A DNA stretch of 64,000 nt from a virus. This document shows positions 47,138 to 54,451 of this stretch, piece by piece; positions within the stretch are counted from its first letter, which is position 1; the number at the start of each line of letters is the position of its first letter. The notes below the pieces were generated by a model, which had not been told where the DNA came from, did no database searches, and saw nothing but the letters and a program-made list of their open reading frames with translations. Location of the stretch: positions 1 through 64,000 of IMG/VR virus record IMGVR_UViG_3300035698_001735, one strand, 5' to 3'. The position numbers and the translations under genes are program-made.

Positions 47138-47446
47138 ATGAACTACAAACTTTTTATAGACGACATACGCGACCCAGCAGACGATACTTGGATAATTACG
47201 CGATCGTCGGAAGAAACAATACAAAAGATGCAGCATGACGGGTGTCCGCAACTAATATCATTTGATCACGACTTAGGCGGCGACGATACTGCTATGCGTG
47301 TAGTTAACTGGATGATTGAAACAGACTTAGACGCAGCTAGTAACTTTATACCTGCAGACTTTGCATTTAAAGTGCATAGTGCTAACCCAGTCGGTGCTGC
47401 TAACATACAATCAAAATTACAAAATTACATTAACGTAAGGAATTAG
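47138..47446 (+). CDS. Cyclic-phosphate-processing receiver-domain (cREC) protein
   Basis: 102 residues. The domain is recognised from YKLFIDDIRDPADDTW at the start, ISFDHDLGGDDTAM near residue 44 (acidic and His ligands) and KVHSANPVGAANIQ near residue 86. This receiver-like family (cREC) has been predicted to act on cyclic phosphates in RNA-repair or conflict contexts; the role is not proven. Promoter and start codon suggest a leaderless transcript. Confidence 0.82.
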   Translation: MNYKLFIDDIRDPADDTWIITRSSEETIQKMQHDGCPQLISFDHDLGGDDTAMRVVNWMIETDLDAASNFIPADFAFKVHSANPVGAANIQSKLQNYINVRN

Positions 47447-47447
47447 T

Positions 47448-47792
47448 ATGAGCAAAGCAACAGGCGAAATAGTACAAATAGGCGAACGTCGACACTGCAA
47501 TTATTCAGGACACTGGAAGAAACACAAGTCCTTAATTAACGCATGGGCCGAAGGCGCATACATTCGTAACGTAACTAAAAGGTTGACGTTCTTTAACTCT
47601 CTTCCTAACTGGAACGACGACGACGAGTTTGAGATATATACACTTAAATCCGACACAGAAATTGAAGAGGCAAAAATACAAGAATTACAGGATAAAAAAG
47701 TAGATCTACTAAAAGAAATTAATGACATAGATGACATTATCCGCCGCCGTAAAAAAAGTTTTGCCTCTTTGACAGGCTCACGCGATGAATAA
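47448..47792 (+). CDS. Unknown protein with C-terminal coiled coil
   Basis: 114 residues: a basic N-terminal half with HCNYSGHWKKHKSLINAWAE (near residue 17) and a coiled coil (EIEEAKIQELQDKKVDLLKE, residues 70-102). Follows the cREC gene by 1 bp, overlaps the next by 8 bp. Confidence 0.72.
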   Translation: MSKATGEIVQIGERRHCNYSGHWKKHKSLINAWAEGAYIRNVTKRLTFFNSLPNWNDDDEFEIYTLKSDTEIEEAKIQELQDKKVDLLKEINDIDDIIRRRKKSFASLTGSRDE

Positions 47793-47994
47793 ACAATTAG
47801 AGGATTTTGCAAGATCACAGCTAAAAGAAGGACTTGCACATCTACCTGAAAGTAATCAGCTTATATTTAAGCGCATGTACGGCCATCTTGACGTATCTAC
47901 TGATATTAATCAAGTAGTTGACAAGATGCCAGTAGATACCTTAGACTGGGCTATGCAACAAGTCACCCGAAGTTTAAAAAAGGCACAGATATGA
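47785..47994 (+). CDS. Unknown 69-residue helical protein
   Basis: Helical, with DVSTDINQVVDKMPVDTLDW near residue 36, a pattern seen in short phage proteins. It overlaps the genes on both sides, so it is coupled to the prepilin-like gene after it. Confidence 0.72.
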   Translation: MNKQLEDFARSQLKEGLAHLPESNQLIFKRMYGHLDVSTDINQVVDKMPVDTLDWAMQQVTRSLKKAQI

Positions 47995-48287
47995 AAAAGC
48001 AAACAGGTTTTACACTAATTGAATTTTTAATAGTTTTTTTTATTATGGGAATCTTATTATCAGTCATGGTGTCTTGGTCGGGTGCCTTATGGGAACCGGA
48101 ACCCGACCACATTGATGATAATAAAAGAGCTCAACCTTCAACAAACCACAGTGAACGACTCTGGTTATATACTAAGCAAAATGTTCCTTACTTTGAGGAG
48201 TGCATAAAAGGGCAGCTATTTTACGTAACTAGCAGCACCCACTCAAAGTTGCAAATGGCTGGTCCAGTGGGAAATTGTAGATCATGA
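47991..48287 (+). CDS. Type IV prepilin-like protein
   Basis: 98 residues. It begins MKKQTGFTLIEFLIVFFIMG: a short basic leader ending in Gly, then Phe as +1 and Glu at +5, followed by about 20 hydrophobic residues, the classical class III signal cut by prepilin peptidase. The remaining 65 residues are short for a pilin and have two Cys (near 70 and 96) that could form a disulphide. It could be processed and sent to the host pilus or secretion system (inference). Confidence 0.8.
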   Translation: MKKQTGFTLIEFLIVFFIMGILLSVMVSWSGALWEPEPDHIDDNKRAQPSTNHSERLWLYTKQNVPYFEECIKGQLFYVTSSTHSKLQMAGPVGNCRS

Positions 48288-48311
48288 AACACACTAAACA
48301 AGGAGTATACT

Positions 48312-48557
48312 ATGGGTCTTGAAATGGGCAGAGCATACGCCGAGCTAGCTCGACAAGAACGCATCGAAAGAGGCGAGCCTGATCCAGCTACGCAGCCTCC
48401 TGCAGACAAAATATTACAACGTAAAATGATCATGCTTGAGAAAAGATTAGAAGCAGAAAAGGCAGCTTATGCGTACTTTACTGAATGCGACATTGGATTA
48501 GAACGGGAACAAGCATACAACATATACGAAAATATTAGGAACGCAACACGACTGTAG
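48312..48557 (+). CDS. Unknown 81-residue protein
   Basis: Charged helical protein with ELARQERIERGEPDPATQPP near residue 11 and a long C-terminal helix with Ala/Tyr. AAGGAG ribosome binding site. No family recognised. Confidence 0.68.
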   Translation: MGLEMGRAYAELARQERIERGEPDPATQPPADKILQRKMIMLEKRLEAEKAAYAYFTECDIGLEREQAYNIYENIRNATRL

Positions 48558-48566
48558 GAGCTTACT

Positions 48567-48767
48567 GTGAGTAGACATATTCTTAAATATGAGTACGACA
48601 ACGGAGTGAAACTCGAACTGCCTATTTATTGGTGCAGTCAGCTTGCTTCTAAAAGCGACTGGGCATTTATTGACATTGATCATGCTGCACTTTCAGTAGG
48701 CGGCAGCGTTGCCCCTTGTAAAAACTGTATCAAAGCCGTTATAAAAGAACTTCAAAAAGAACTATAG
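48567..48767 (+). CDS. Small Cys-rich protein, GTG start
   Basis: 66 residues; the GTG at 48567 is chosen because AGGAG lies 6 bp upstream. YWCSQLASKSDW near residue 21 and CKNCIKAVIKEL near residue 51 give Cys residues for a zinc site. It resembles short phage proteins with a C...CxxC layout. Confidence 0.72.
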   Translation: MSRHILKYEYDNGVKLELPIYWCSQLASKSDWAFIDIDHAALSVGGSVAPCKNCIKAVIKELQKEL

Positions 48768-48775
48768 AGAGTATA

Positions 48776-49105
48776 ATGACAAATAATGAATTAACAACAG
48801 AAAAAACAAACAGAGGATTTACTATTGGTAAATTCGTCGATAGATACGATGCCAAATGTAGTATTCAAAAAAGCAGCCTGGCAACAGAGGATGCTATATG
48901 GCTAGGGGTGGATGACCCAGACCCAAAAATTATGGCAAAAGATGCTAGGCAATGGGGCGTTGATACTCTTGAAACTACTGGCTGGGTTAGATACCCTGTG
49001 CCTGATTGCGTGCTTCTTACTACACGGATGCACCTAACACAATCAATGGTTGCTGACTTGTTACCTGCATTGCAGCATTTTGTTAACACCGGAGAATTAA
49101 AATGA
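48776..49105 (+). CDS. Conserved phage protein (CSIQKSSLA family)
   Basis: 109 residues. NRGFTIGKFVDRYDAKCSIQ and KSSLATEDAIWLGVDDPDP are the hallmark of a small family found in phages and proteobacterial genomes; TRMHLTQSMVADLLPALQHF follows near residue 83. Function unknown. Overlaps the next gene by 4 bp (ATGA). Confidence 0.8.
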   Translation: MTNNELTTEKTNRGFTIGKFVDRYDAKCSIQKSSLATEDAIWLGVDDPDPKIMAKDARQWGVDTLETTGWVRYPVPDCVLLTTRMHLTQSMVADLLPALQHFVNTGELK

Positions 49106-49734
49106 AAATAAAGATAGGAAAATATCCATACCGGTTGGTATGCAACATACACACGAGTTATATTAATCGTAAATACGGGTTTGGTAAAGAACCCGAAGTG
49201 CAGAATAAGTTTGAAAACTTTGTTGAGTTTGTTGAAGAGGCTGTACAGCACATTTACAATGTTGCCAATACAGTTTACTTTGATCGACGCAAGCAGAAAG
49301 TTAGCATTAAAATAGACACGTGGGACACATGGTCTATGGACCACACGCTGGCTCCTATTATCTTAACAATGCTCAAGCAGCTAAAGGAAACTAAGCATGG
49401 TTCTCCTCATGTAAACGAGGATGACGTTCCTATAAACCTAAGAGATACACCCGAAGAGGCAAAAGCTGCCGGCAACGGTACAACAGATAAGTTCTGGCTG
49501 CGATGGGACTGGATAATGGACGAAATGATATGGGCCTTTGAACAAAAAACTCTTGATGACTGGGAAGAGCAATATTACGAATACAAAGATGTCCAAGAAG
49601 ATCCCGAAGACGACGAAACAATGTTTGGCATAAAGCTAATATGGCGAGACGAAGCAGGACGCAAGTTGCACCATAATCGAATGGCAAATGGCTTTAGGTT
49701 ATTTGGCGTCTACTTTGAGTCGCTTTGGGATTAA
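49102..49734 (+). CDS. Conserved phage protein, unknown
   Basis: 210 residues. The segment KVSIKIDTWDTWSMDHTLAP followed by IILTMLKQLKETKHGSP (near residues 67-103), and the later WIMDEMIWAF with NGFRLFGVYFESLW at the end, are typical of a T4-like marine phage family of unknown function. Translationally coupled to the gene before. Confidence 0.82.
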   Translation: MKIKIGKYPYRLVCNIHTSYINRKYGFGKEPEVQNKFENFVEFVEEAVQHIYNVANTVYFDRRKQKVSIKIDTWDTWSMDHTLAPIILTMLKQLKETKHGSPHVNEDDVPINLRDTPEEAKAAGNGTTDKFWLRWDWIMDEMIWAFEQKTLDDWEEQYYEYKDVQEDPEDDETMFGIKLIWRDEAGRKLHHNRMANGFRLFGVYFESLWD

Positions 49735-49768
49735 TTGTTCATATCTTAATCCCATACATACTATTATG

Positions 49769-49776
49769 TATAAATA
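49769..49776 (+). promoter_or_regulatory. T4-type late promoter, perfect TATAAATA
   Basis: TATAAATA, 28 bp before the GIY-YIG-like gene. Confidence 0.72.
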
Positions 49777-49804
49777 ATTGTTAATCAACTTACGGAGCAA
49801 AGCA

Positions 49805-50410
49805 ATGGCATTTACGTTTTTAATTGGATGGACTATGCAAGACACTTATTACTACGGCTCATCTCGTAAAGATCACATACTGCCAGCTGATCTAGAGAAG
49901 TCATTTTTCCCTTCAACTAATGCGGTTAAGGCATTTCGCAAAGAGAACGGCAAGCCTAACATAGTCCAAGTACGTAAAGTATTCGACAATGCCGACAAAT
50001 GTCGCGACTACGAGAAGAAAGTACTAGACAAGCTAGACGTTAATAACAAAGACAAATGGCTAAACACTAAAACGTTGCCTAGAGGCATACGCACTGGAGC
50101 AACTCACTCGGCAGAATCTAAAGCACGCATGAGCGAGTCGAAGCTTGGCGTTGCTAAAACTCCCGAGCACATTGCTAAAATGCGTAACCGCCCACAGGAC
50201 AACGAACAGCTTACTTGTCCGCATTGCGACAAGACCGGGGATTACAAGAACATGAAGCGTTGGCACATGGATCGCTGTAAACTAAATCCTGCAAGACTAA
50301 CTGATGCAGACGCTAAAGAAATTACTTGCACGCGTTGCGGATACACGGCGTTACAATCACCTAATTTTTACAGACACCACAACGAAAATTGCACACGTGA
50401 ATTATCCTAA
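49805..50410 (+). CDS. GIY-YIG-like endonuclease with zinc fingers
   Basis: 201 residues from the ATG at 49805 (GGAGCAAAGCA upstream). The N-terminus TFLIGWTMQDTYYYGSSR is a GIY-YIG-type start; a NUMOD3-like module appears as THSAESKARMSESKLG (near residue 100). Two zinc fingers follow: CPHCDKTGDYKNMKRWHMDRC (split here at residues 138-158) and CTRCGY...HHNENC (near 176). Together these indicate a free-standing homing endonuclease with a late promoter of its own. Confidence 0.82.
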   Translation: MAFTFLIGWTMQDTYYYGSSRKDHILPADLEKSFFPSTNAVKAFRKENGKPNIVQVRKVFDNADKCRDYEKKVLDKLDVNNKDKWLNTKTLPRGIRTGATHSAESKARMSESKLGVAKTPEHIAKMRNRPQDNEQLTCPHCDKTGDYKNMKRWHMDRCKLNPARLTDADAKEITCTRCGYTALQSPNFYRHHNENCTRELS

Positions 50411-50570
50411 GCCGCCAACGCCGCCGCTGCACGTAAAACAATGTGCAAGTTGCGGATACACTGATACTGCTGACACGTACAAGCATACATGCTGGTACGG
50501 AATTTCGTTAATAGGTTCTATTGTGTGTGTACTACCAATAATACTTGTATTGACTATAGGAGGTAATTAG
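50397..50570 (+). CDS. 57-residue zinc-finger and membrane-anchor protein
   Basis: A frame from the GTG at 50397, overlapping the endonuclease end by 14 bp. It starts NYPKPPTPPLHVKQCASCGY and has CASCGYTDTADTYKHTC, a finger like the second finger of the endonuclease, followed by a hydrophobic segment of about 24 residues. It could be a fragment duplicated from the endonuclease tail and fused to a membrane segment. Confidence 0.6.
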   Translation: MNYPKPPTPPLHVKQCASCGYTDTADTYKHTCWYGISLIGSIVCVLPIILVLTIGGN

Positions 50571-50571
50571 G

Positions 50572-50829
50572 ATAAAAACAATTATACACATTAATCGCAC
50601 AGTTATTCAGCGTAATGAAAAAAATAAGACCTCATTGCCTGTGTGCCGCATAGACCTCGACGGTAAGACTTGGTATGGATCGCGAGTAGAAATACTAGGG
50701 CCTAGTGAAATGATATACAGTGCAGACAACCCTAGAAAGTGTGGTGCTAAGTTGTGGATTGAAACTGCTGCCGAGGTTATTATACACGACAAAACTACAT
50801 ATAAGGAGATGATGAATGAACACAATTGA
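50572..50829 (+). CDS. Conserved phage protein, apparently AUA start
   Basis: 85 residues if begun at the ATA at 50572. The first part (KTIIHINRTVIQRNEKNKTS) strongly resembles the N-terminus of a phage protein family that starts MxIIHVNxHxI, and the rest (GSRVEILGPSEMIYSADNP, CGAKLWIETAAEVII) matches the same family. No ATG, GTG or TTG lies in frame before a TTG at 50635, deep inside the conserved region, whereas GGAGG sits 8 bp before the ATA. A non-standard start is the simplest reading. Confidence 0.72.
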   Translation: MKTIIHINRTVIQRNEKNKTSLPVCRIDLDGKTWYGSRVEILGPSEMIYSADNPRKCGAKLWIETAAEVIIHDKTTYKEMMNEHN

Positions 50830-51103
50830 AGCTATGCAGAATGCCTGCGACAAAGCAGCACAAGCACTATCAGCAGCAAGCCACGCACACATCGTTGCCG
50901 AAGAATCACAAACTGCATTCAATCAAAACAAAACTACAGCTCAGTTAAACGCACACAACGGATTGTGCTTAGCTAGGATGACCAATGCGGCACGCGATGC
51001 GTTTCGTGCTGCATATGAATGCAATGAACGTACTGCTCACGCATTAGCAGCAGCACAACAAGCACAAGCATATCAAAAGAAAGCCGACTTAAGTAATCTA
51101 TAA
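50816..51103 (+). CDS. Ala-rich helical protein
   Basis: 95 residues, almost entirely helical and rich in Ala (CDKAAQALSAASHAHIVAEE near residue 11), with two Cys at about 53 and 71. Overlaps the gene before by 14 bp and has GGAG upstream. Function unknown. Confidence 0.72.
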   Translation: MNTIEAMQNACDKAAQALSAASHAHIVAEESQTAFNQNKTTAQLNAHNGLCLARMTNAARDAFRAAYECNERTAHALAAAQQAQAYQKKADLSNL

Positions 51104-51106
51104 ATA
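51099..51106 (+). promoter_or_regulatory. T4-type late promoter, perfect TATAAATA
   Basis: TATAAATA overlapping the stop of the gene before, 19 bp ahead of the ATG at 51125. Confidence 0.72.
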
Positions 51107-51124
51107 CTTAACAAGGAGTATACC

Positions 51125-51319
51125 ATGTTAGAAGTAATAATAGTTACAGAGGTAAGACGCGGTGCTTATGAAGGCGAACAGGTACTGTTGGGTATATTCT
51201 CCAACCCGCACAAAGCCGAGCAGTGCAAGATTGATTACCAAAGTAAGAATCCTAGCTGCGGGCTACTGGAATCAGAACACGTACAGCTAGATACATATCA
51301 TTTCCCCTTCACACCTTAA
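51125..51319 (+). CDS. Unknown 64-residue protein
   Basis: Small alpha/beta protein (MLEVIIVTEVRRGAYEGEQV) with two Cys. Resembles short phage proteins with the layout VxxxxYEGExxxGVFSSxxxA. AAGGAG ribosome binding site. Single-gene late unit. Confidence 0.72.
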   Translation: MLEVIIVTEVRRGAYEGEQVLLGIFSNPHKAEQCKIDYQSKNPSCGLLESEHVQLDTYHFPFTP

Positions 51320-51335
51320 TTAGTTTAAAAACTAC

Positions 51336-51364
51336 TTTACATTTCCTTAATAGTGCGCTATACT
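51336..51364 (+). promoter_or_regulatory. Sigma70-type promoter
   Basis: TTTACA, 17 bp, TATACT, 31 bp before the ATG at 51396. Confidence 0.6.
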
Positions 51365-51395
51365 AACTATACAAATTATTTAACAGGGCTTAATA

Positions 51396-51779
51396 ATGAA
51401 CGAATTTCAAGAAGCAGAAGTAAATGTGCTACTGGACTTATTTAGAGGTCAGCTAAGCTCAGATTACGAAGCCTCCCTCAGCAACGAGGAGTTATCTAAC
51501 TATTTCGAAGAGCGCTTGCTGCGCTTAGTGTCAGTTACTAATCTTGAAGCAGAAGTAGATAGTGTCGACGAACAATGTGAATTACTAGAACACCCGGGCT
51601 TTGAGATTAAAGACGGGGTATGCCGCATAGAACACAACGGTCTTGAGTTTGACTTTTCATGCACTGATCTAACACTAGATGCTCTTATTGACAGAATAAT
51701 AGAAGAGTCATATAGTGCAGGCATAGAAGCAGGCAAGGACGAGCAAAATAAACAACTTAGAGAACTTATAGGATTATAA
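51396..51779 (+). CDS. Acidic unknown protein
   Basis: 127 residues, strongly acidic and helical (EAEVNVLLDLFRGQLSSDYE), with GLEFDFSCTDLTLDALIDRI near residue 88. First gene behind the promoter at 51336. It lies 1 bp from the zinc-binding gene after it. Function unknown. Confidence 0.72.
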   Translation: MNEFQEAEVNVLLDLFRGQLSSDYEASLSNEELSNYFEERLLRLVSVTNLEAEVDSVDEQCELLEHPGFEIKDGVCRIEHNGLEFDFSCTDLTLDALIDRIIEESYSAGIEAGKDEQNKQLRELIGL

Positions 51780-51780
51780 A

Positions 51781-52008
51781 ATGGCATTGTCGAATTGTGT
51801 TAGATGCTGGGAAACACCTTGTGTCTGCGGACACGAGTATAGAAACTATACATTTAAGCGTAGACTAGACTTAGCAGCCGCAGTAATGGGCATAGATCAA
51901 CCCTTGTTGCGAAAAGCGCTGTCGGAGTTAGTGCATCAAGACGATCTGTCAACTGAAATAGCAGAGCTCGAAGAGAGACTAGCTTATCTATACGAAAGGA
52001 AGAACTAA
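51781..52008 (+). CDS. Small zinc-binding phage protein (CVRCWETPCVCG)
   Basis: 75 residues. The N-terminal CVRCWETPCVCGHEYRNY, with four Cys and a His, is the typical opening of a small family seen in many tailed phages, of unknown function; a helical C-terminus follows with a leucine-rich coiled-coil segment. Confidence 0.8.
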   Translation: MALSNCVRCWETPCVCGHEYRNYTFKRRLDLAAAVMGIDQPLLRKALSELVHQDDLSTEIAELEERLAYLYERKN

Positions 52009-52036
52009 TGAGTAACGCAATAGAGGAACAAAGACA

Positions 52037-52225
52037 ATGATTACTTCTGCCGAAAGAGAAGCTGCATTTAGGAAAGACTTTAAGGCATTGATGTTAACGC
52101 ATTCCCCGGGCATCGTTGAATGCCAAGGCGCCGACGTTTTAGAAGTAACGCTTTTTAAAGTCGAAACCGAAGCTGGTGAATGCATTAAAGAGTTTTCACA
52201 ATTTTGGGTAAACTTAGATGAATAG
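52037..52225 (+). CDS. Unknown 62-residue protein
   Basis: Small alpha/beta protein starting MITSAEREAAFRKDFKALML, akin to short phage proteins with FxxDFxALLxK. It overlaps the next gene by 8 bp. Ribosome binding site weak (AGGAACAAAGACA). Confidence 0.7.
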   Translation: MITSAEREAAFRKDFKALMLTHSPGIVECQGADVLEVTLFKVETEAGECIKEFSQFWVNLDE

Positions 52226-52445
52226 CTATATGTTTCCGAAGATGGATAACGGACCAATAATGACCAGAGCATTTGACGGCACTCCCACTCCGGTCGAACT
52301 ACCGATTATGTCGTGTGGGGGAACTCCGATGTTTGATTTTCCTAGTGGGTGTTCGTATCGATGCGATCTTTGTAACGCGGTTATAGGAAGCGTTGGTCAG
52401 CCGCGTAGATGTAAAGAACTTAACAAAGACGACAGGAATTATTAA
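52218..52445 (+). CDS. Small Cys-rich protein
   Basis: 75 residues with CSYRCDLCNAVIGSVGQPRRC near residue 45, a four-Cys zinc-ribbon-like cluster. It lies within the run of tightly packed small genes. No family recognised. Confidence 0.72.
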   Translation: MNSYMFPKMDNGPIMTRAFDGTPTPVELPIMSCGGTPMFDFPSGCSYRCDLCNAVIGSVGQPRRCKELNKDDRNY

Positions 52446-52446
52446 A

Positions 52447-52647
52447 ATGATTAAAGTGATGTTTATTAATGACTTCGGCGAAAACGTCGTAACAAAAATG
52501 TGCGGTGTCCCGAGCAAAGGTGACTTAATTCCTGTGTTTAGCAATGCATTATCAGAAGTAACAAAAGTACTATGGATGCCTTTGATGATATATCCTGAAC
52601 TGAAAGAGAAAGATATAGATGTCCTAATAACGGTGAAATTAAAATGA
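52447..52647 (+). CDS. Unknown 66-residue protein
   Basis: Start at the ATG at 52447, which lies 1 bp after the stop of the gene before; the upstream start at 52393 would lie inside that gene. Beta-rich with MFINDFGENVVTKMCGVPSK. Overlaps the next gene by 4 bp. Confidence 0.68.
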   Translation: MIKVMFINDFGENVVTKMCGVPSKGDLIPVFSNALSEVTKVLWMPLMIYPELKEKDIDVLITVKLK

Positions 52648-52937
52648 AGCCAACTGACATTAACGAATATCGCGATAAACAGAAAACTACCGGCAAACTA
52701 AAACTAGCTTACACGAGTATTGATGCCGAAGGAAAAGAGTGGTCCTTGTATGTGTGCTCATACGAGTGTCCGGAAATGGGAGACATGACTTTCCACATAT
52801 GGGCAAAAAGCATGGTTGATGCCGAGTATCGAATGGCAATGATACAGGACAGTGCGGTAGTAATTGGTGCCCTTTACGAAATAGACGAAGAAGGCATACA
52901 AGACGTAACAGATGAAGAAGACGAGGAGGACGAATGA
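52644..52937 (+). CDS. Acidic unknown protein
   Basis: 97 residues with WSLYVCSYECPEMGDMTFHI near residue 33 (paired Cys) and a C-terminus of Glu and Asp (DVTDEEDEEDE). It overlaps genes on both sides by 4 bp (ATGA), so it is coupled to the next gene. Function unknown. Confidence 0.72.
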   Translation: MKPTDINEYRDKQKTTGKLKLAYTSIDAEGKEWSLYVCSYECPEMGDMTFHIWAKSMVDAEYRMAMIQDSAVVIGALYEIDEEGIQDVTDEEDEEDE

Positions 52938-53149
52938 TGCTAATAGGAATGCAATGTGATCTAATGCATGTACATAGTACAGAAATAATTTTGTATAGGG
53001 CAACGATAGTATCTGAGCCAATGTATGTAGACAGGGTTCGAAACGCAGTAATACACATATTAGTAGACGGAGAAATAAAAGAGGCATCTGCTTGCCAGTT
53101 GACTAATATACGCGCGGTTAAACCAAAGTTTCGAATAAGAAGCAAGTAA
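52934..53149 (+). CDS. Unknown protein, paralog of truncated 53428 gene
   Basis: 71 residues, starting MLIGMQCDLMHVHSTEIILY with YRATIVSEPMYVDRVRNAVI near residue 24. The same start and the YRATIVS motif recur in the shorter gene at 53428-53550, so a duplication of this gene took place. Beta-rich; no known function. Confidence 0.75.
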   Translation: MMLIGMQCDLMHVHSTEIILYRATIVSEPMYVDRVRNAVIHILVDGEIKEASACQLTNIRAVKPKFRIRSK

Positions 53150-53158
53150 GGTTATTAT

Positions 53159-53428
53159 ATGAAAATTCTAAAACAAGTAAAACTAATTTTACTCACACTA
53201 AGTATACTATTAATAGTTGGTTGCGGTATAGACAGTTCCCAGGTACCGAACGAATTAAATCGTGCCATGGGTCCTATTACACTAGTAAGCGTAAGTCCTA
53301 AAGGTGTGCTTTTGTCCGACGGCAGGGGAGATATATATGCGTATACTGGATCTTCTGCGTTTGCTCAAATTCTTATATCTGGGCAATTAGCAGCAGGCAC
53401 AATAATAAAGCACAAGGAGAAAAAATAA
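53159..53428 (+). CDS. Small lipoprotein
   Basis: 89 residues with a lipoprotein signal: basic start MKILKQVK, hydrophobic core, and LIVGC (Cys22) as the lipobox. The mature part is a small beta-rich domain (PITLVSVSPKGVLLSDGRGD). It lies between two related genes, one of which is truncated. Its TAA overlaps the next ATG. Confidence 0.8.
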   Translation: MKILKQVKLILLTLSILLIVGCGIDSSQVPNELNRAMGPITLVSVSPKGVLLSDGRGDIYAYTGSSAFAQILISGQLAAGTIIKHKEKK

Positions 53429-53550
53429 TGTTAATAGGAAAACAATGTACCGTAAGTGAAATATGTGATAACATTGACGTTTCGTATAGGGCAACGATAG
53501 TATCGAAGATGTATCCGAAGAAGACATTGAAAAATGCGCTAATACGCTAG
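53428..53550 (+). pseudogene. Truncated duplicate of the 52934 gene
   Basis: 40 codons: MLIGKQCTVSEICDNIDVSY, then YRATIVS, KNALIR and a stop. It aligns with the first 42 residues of the protein at 52934 and lacks the rest. AAGGAG precedes the ATG, so it may still be translated. Confidence 0.75.
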
Positions 53551-53612
53551 AAGTAGCCACTCGCGGCGCTTACTATCGCGGCTGGCACTTGATTACTCCG
53601 GATCTAACTTAG
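53499..53612 (+). pseudogene. Remnant of another gene, fused out of frame
   Basis: In a different phase from the truncated gene, an open stretch encodes SIEDVSEEDIEKCANTLEVA followed by TRGAYYRGWHLITPDLT and a stop. It has no start codon and reads like the C-terminal end of a real protein. The two stretches overlap for about 50 bp, consistent with an old recombination joint. Confidence 0.55.
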
Positions 53613-53654
53613 TAACAAATCATTTATTACACATTAACACAACAGGAGAGTAAA

Positions 53655-53882
53655 ATGAGCGGTGATTCAAAATTTTGGTTAGGTATGTGGGCTATAATAG
53701 CTTTGACTCTATTATCAATTATAGCAATCTCAACTAGTTTTTATAGACACCATAATGAGATAATGGTAAAAATGGTAGAAGCTGGCGCACATCCAGTAGC
53801 AGTTAGGTGCGCAATGGAAGATTCAATGGGAGACGATCCCGTTTGCGTTATATACGCTACTCGCGATAGCACAGGAGAATAA
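53655..53882 (+). CDS. Single-pass membrane protein, phage family
   Basis: 75 residues: MSGDSKFWLGMWAIIALTLL starts a hydrophobic segment (about 8-28), and the tail EAGAHPVAVRCAMEDSMGDD has the pattern of a widespread phage membrane protein whose C-terminal part contains GxDPxxARCA. Function unknown. AGGAGA ribosome binding site. Confidence 0.78.
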   Translation: MSGDSKFWLGMWAIIALTLLSIIAISTSFYRHHNEIMVKMVEAGAHPVAVRCAMEDSMGDDPVCVIYATRDSTGE

Positions 53883-53883
53883 C

Positions 53884-54066
53884 ATGTCTGCCACGTTTAG
53901 AAAAGTCTTCATGGTAGGAACGATGCCTGAAAATAATTATGAAGATAGCGAAGTCCTTACTATTAAAGAAGGACAGACAGACGACGAAGCCTTTGCTCAA
54001 GCAATAGCTGCGTATGGCGACGACGAAGAATTTTATATTGACACCGAAGCGGATTGCAAAGGATGA
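53884..54066 (+). CDS. Acidic 60-residue protein
   Basis: Strongly acidic, starting MSATFRKVFMVGTMPENNYE with DDEAFAQAIAAYGDDEEFYI after. Its start is 1 bp after the gene before and it overlaps the next by 4 bp. Function unknown. Confidence 0.7.
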   Translation: MSATFRKVFMVGTMPENNYEDSEVLTIKEGQTDDEAFAQAIAAYGDDEEFYIDTEADCKG

Positions 54067-54203
54067 AAAAGAAAGAACCAGATCTCTATCTTAAACAGCT
54101 AGGGTGCTTAACATTTTCAAACTGCGGGTGGAAAGGCTACGCGCAACTCGGCGGCAGGACATGCAAACATTTATTCCTTAACGTATGGATTACTGCATCT
54201 TAA
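54063..54203 (+). CDS. 46-residue Cys-containing protein
   Basis: Starts MKKKEPDLYLKQLGCLTFSN and ends CKHLFLNVWITAS. Three Cys and a His give possible zinc ligands. ATGA-type overlap with the gene before, 19-bp overlap with the gene after. Confidence 0.6.
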   Translation: MKKKEPDLYLKQLGCLTFSNCGWKGYAQLGGRTCKHLFLNVWITAS

Positions 54204-54451
54204 ACCAATCAAAAATAGAGTCATTACTTGAAAGTATAGTAAACATAATTATTGGATTTAGTGTTGCTATTGCAAGTCAGATTGTAATTTTTCCAATGTT
54301 TGACATACATATACCATTTGCTACCAACTTATGGATATGTGCTTGGTTCACGATAATTAGTTTAGTACGAAGCTACGTCATACGACGTTGGTTTAATGCA
54401 GGGTTACATAAAGCAATTGTTAAACTAGCCAAGAAGGTTGCACTACGATGA
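54185..54451 (+). CDS. DUF7220-like membrane protein
   Basis: 88 residues. LESIVNIIIGFSVAIASQIVIFPMF, NLWICAWFTIISLVRSYVIRRWFN (two membrane segments, about 17-37 and 47-67) match a common phage membrane-protein family (DUF7220 as I recall). Function unknown. It overlaps its neighbours by 19 and 4 bp. Confidence 0.8.
   Translation: MDYCILNQSKIESLLESIVNIIIGFSVAIASQIVIFPMFDIHIPFATNLWICAWFTIISLVRSYVIRRWFNAGLHKAIVKLAKKVALR

Noticed and set aside
50304-50570. 88-codon frame starting at 50304
   Set aside because: Its first part lies out of phase inside the GIY-YIG gene; only the part from the GTG at 50397 reads as a separate small protein.
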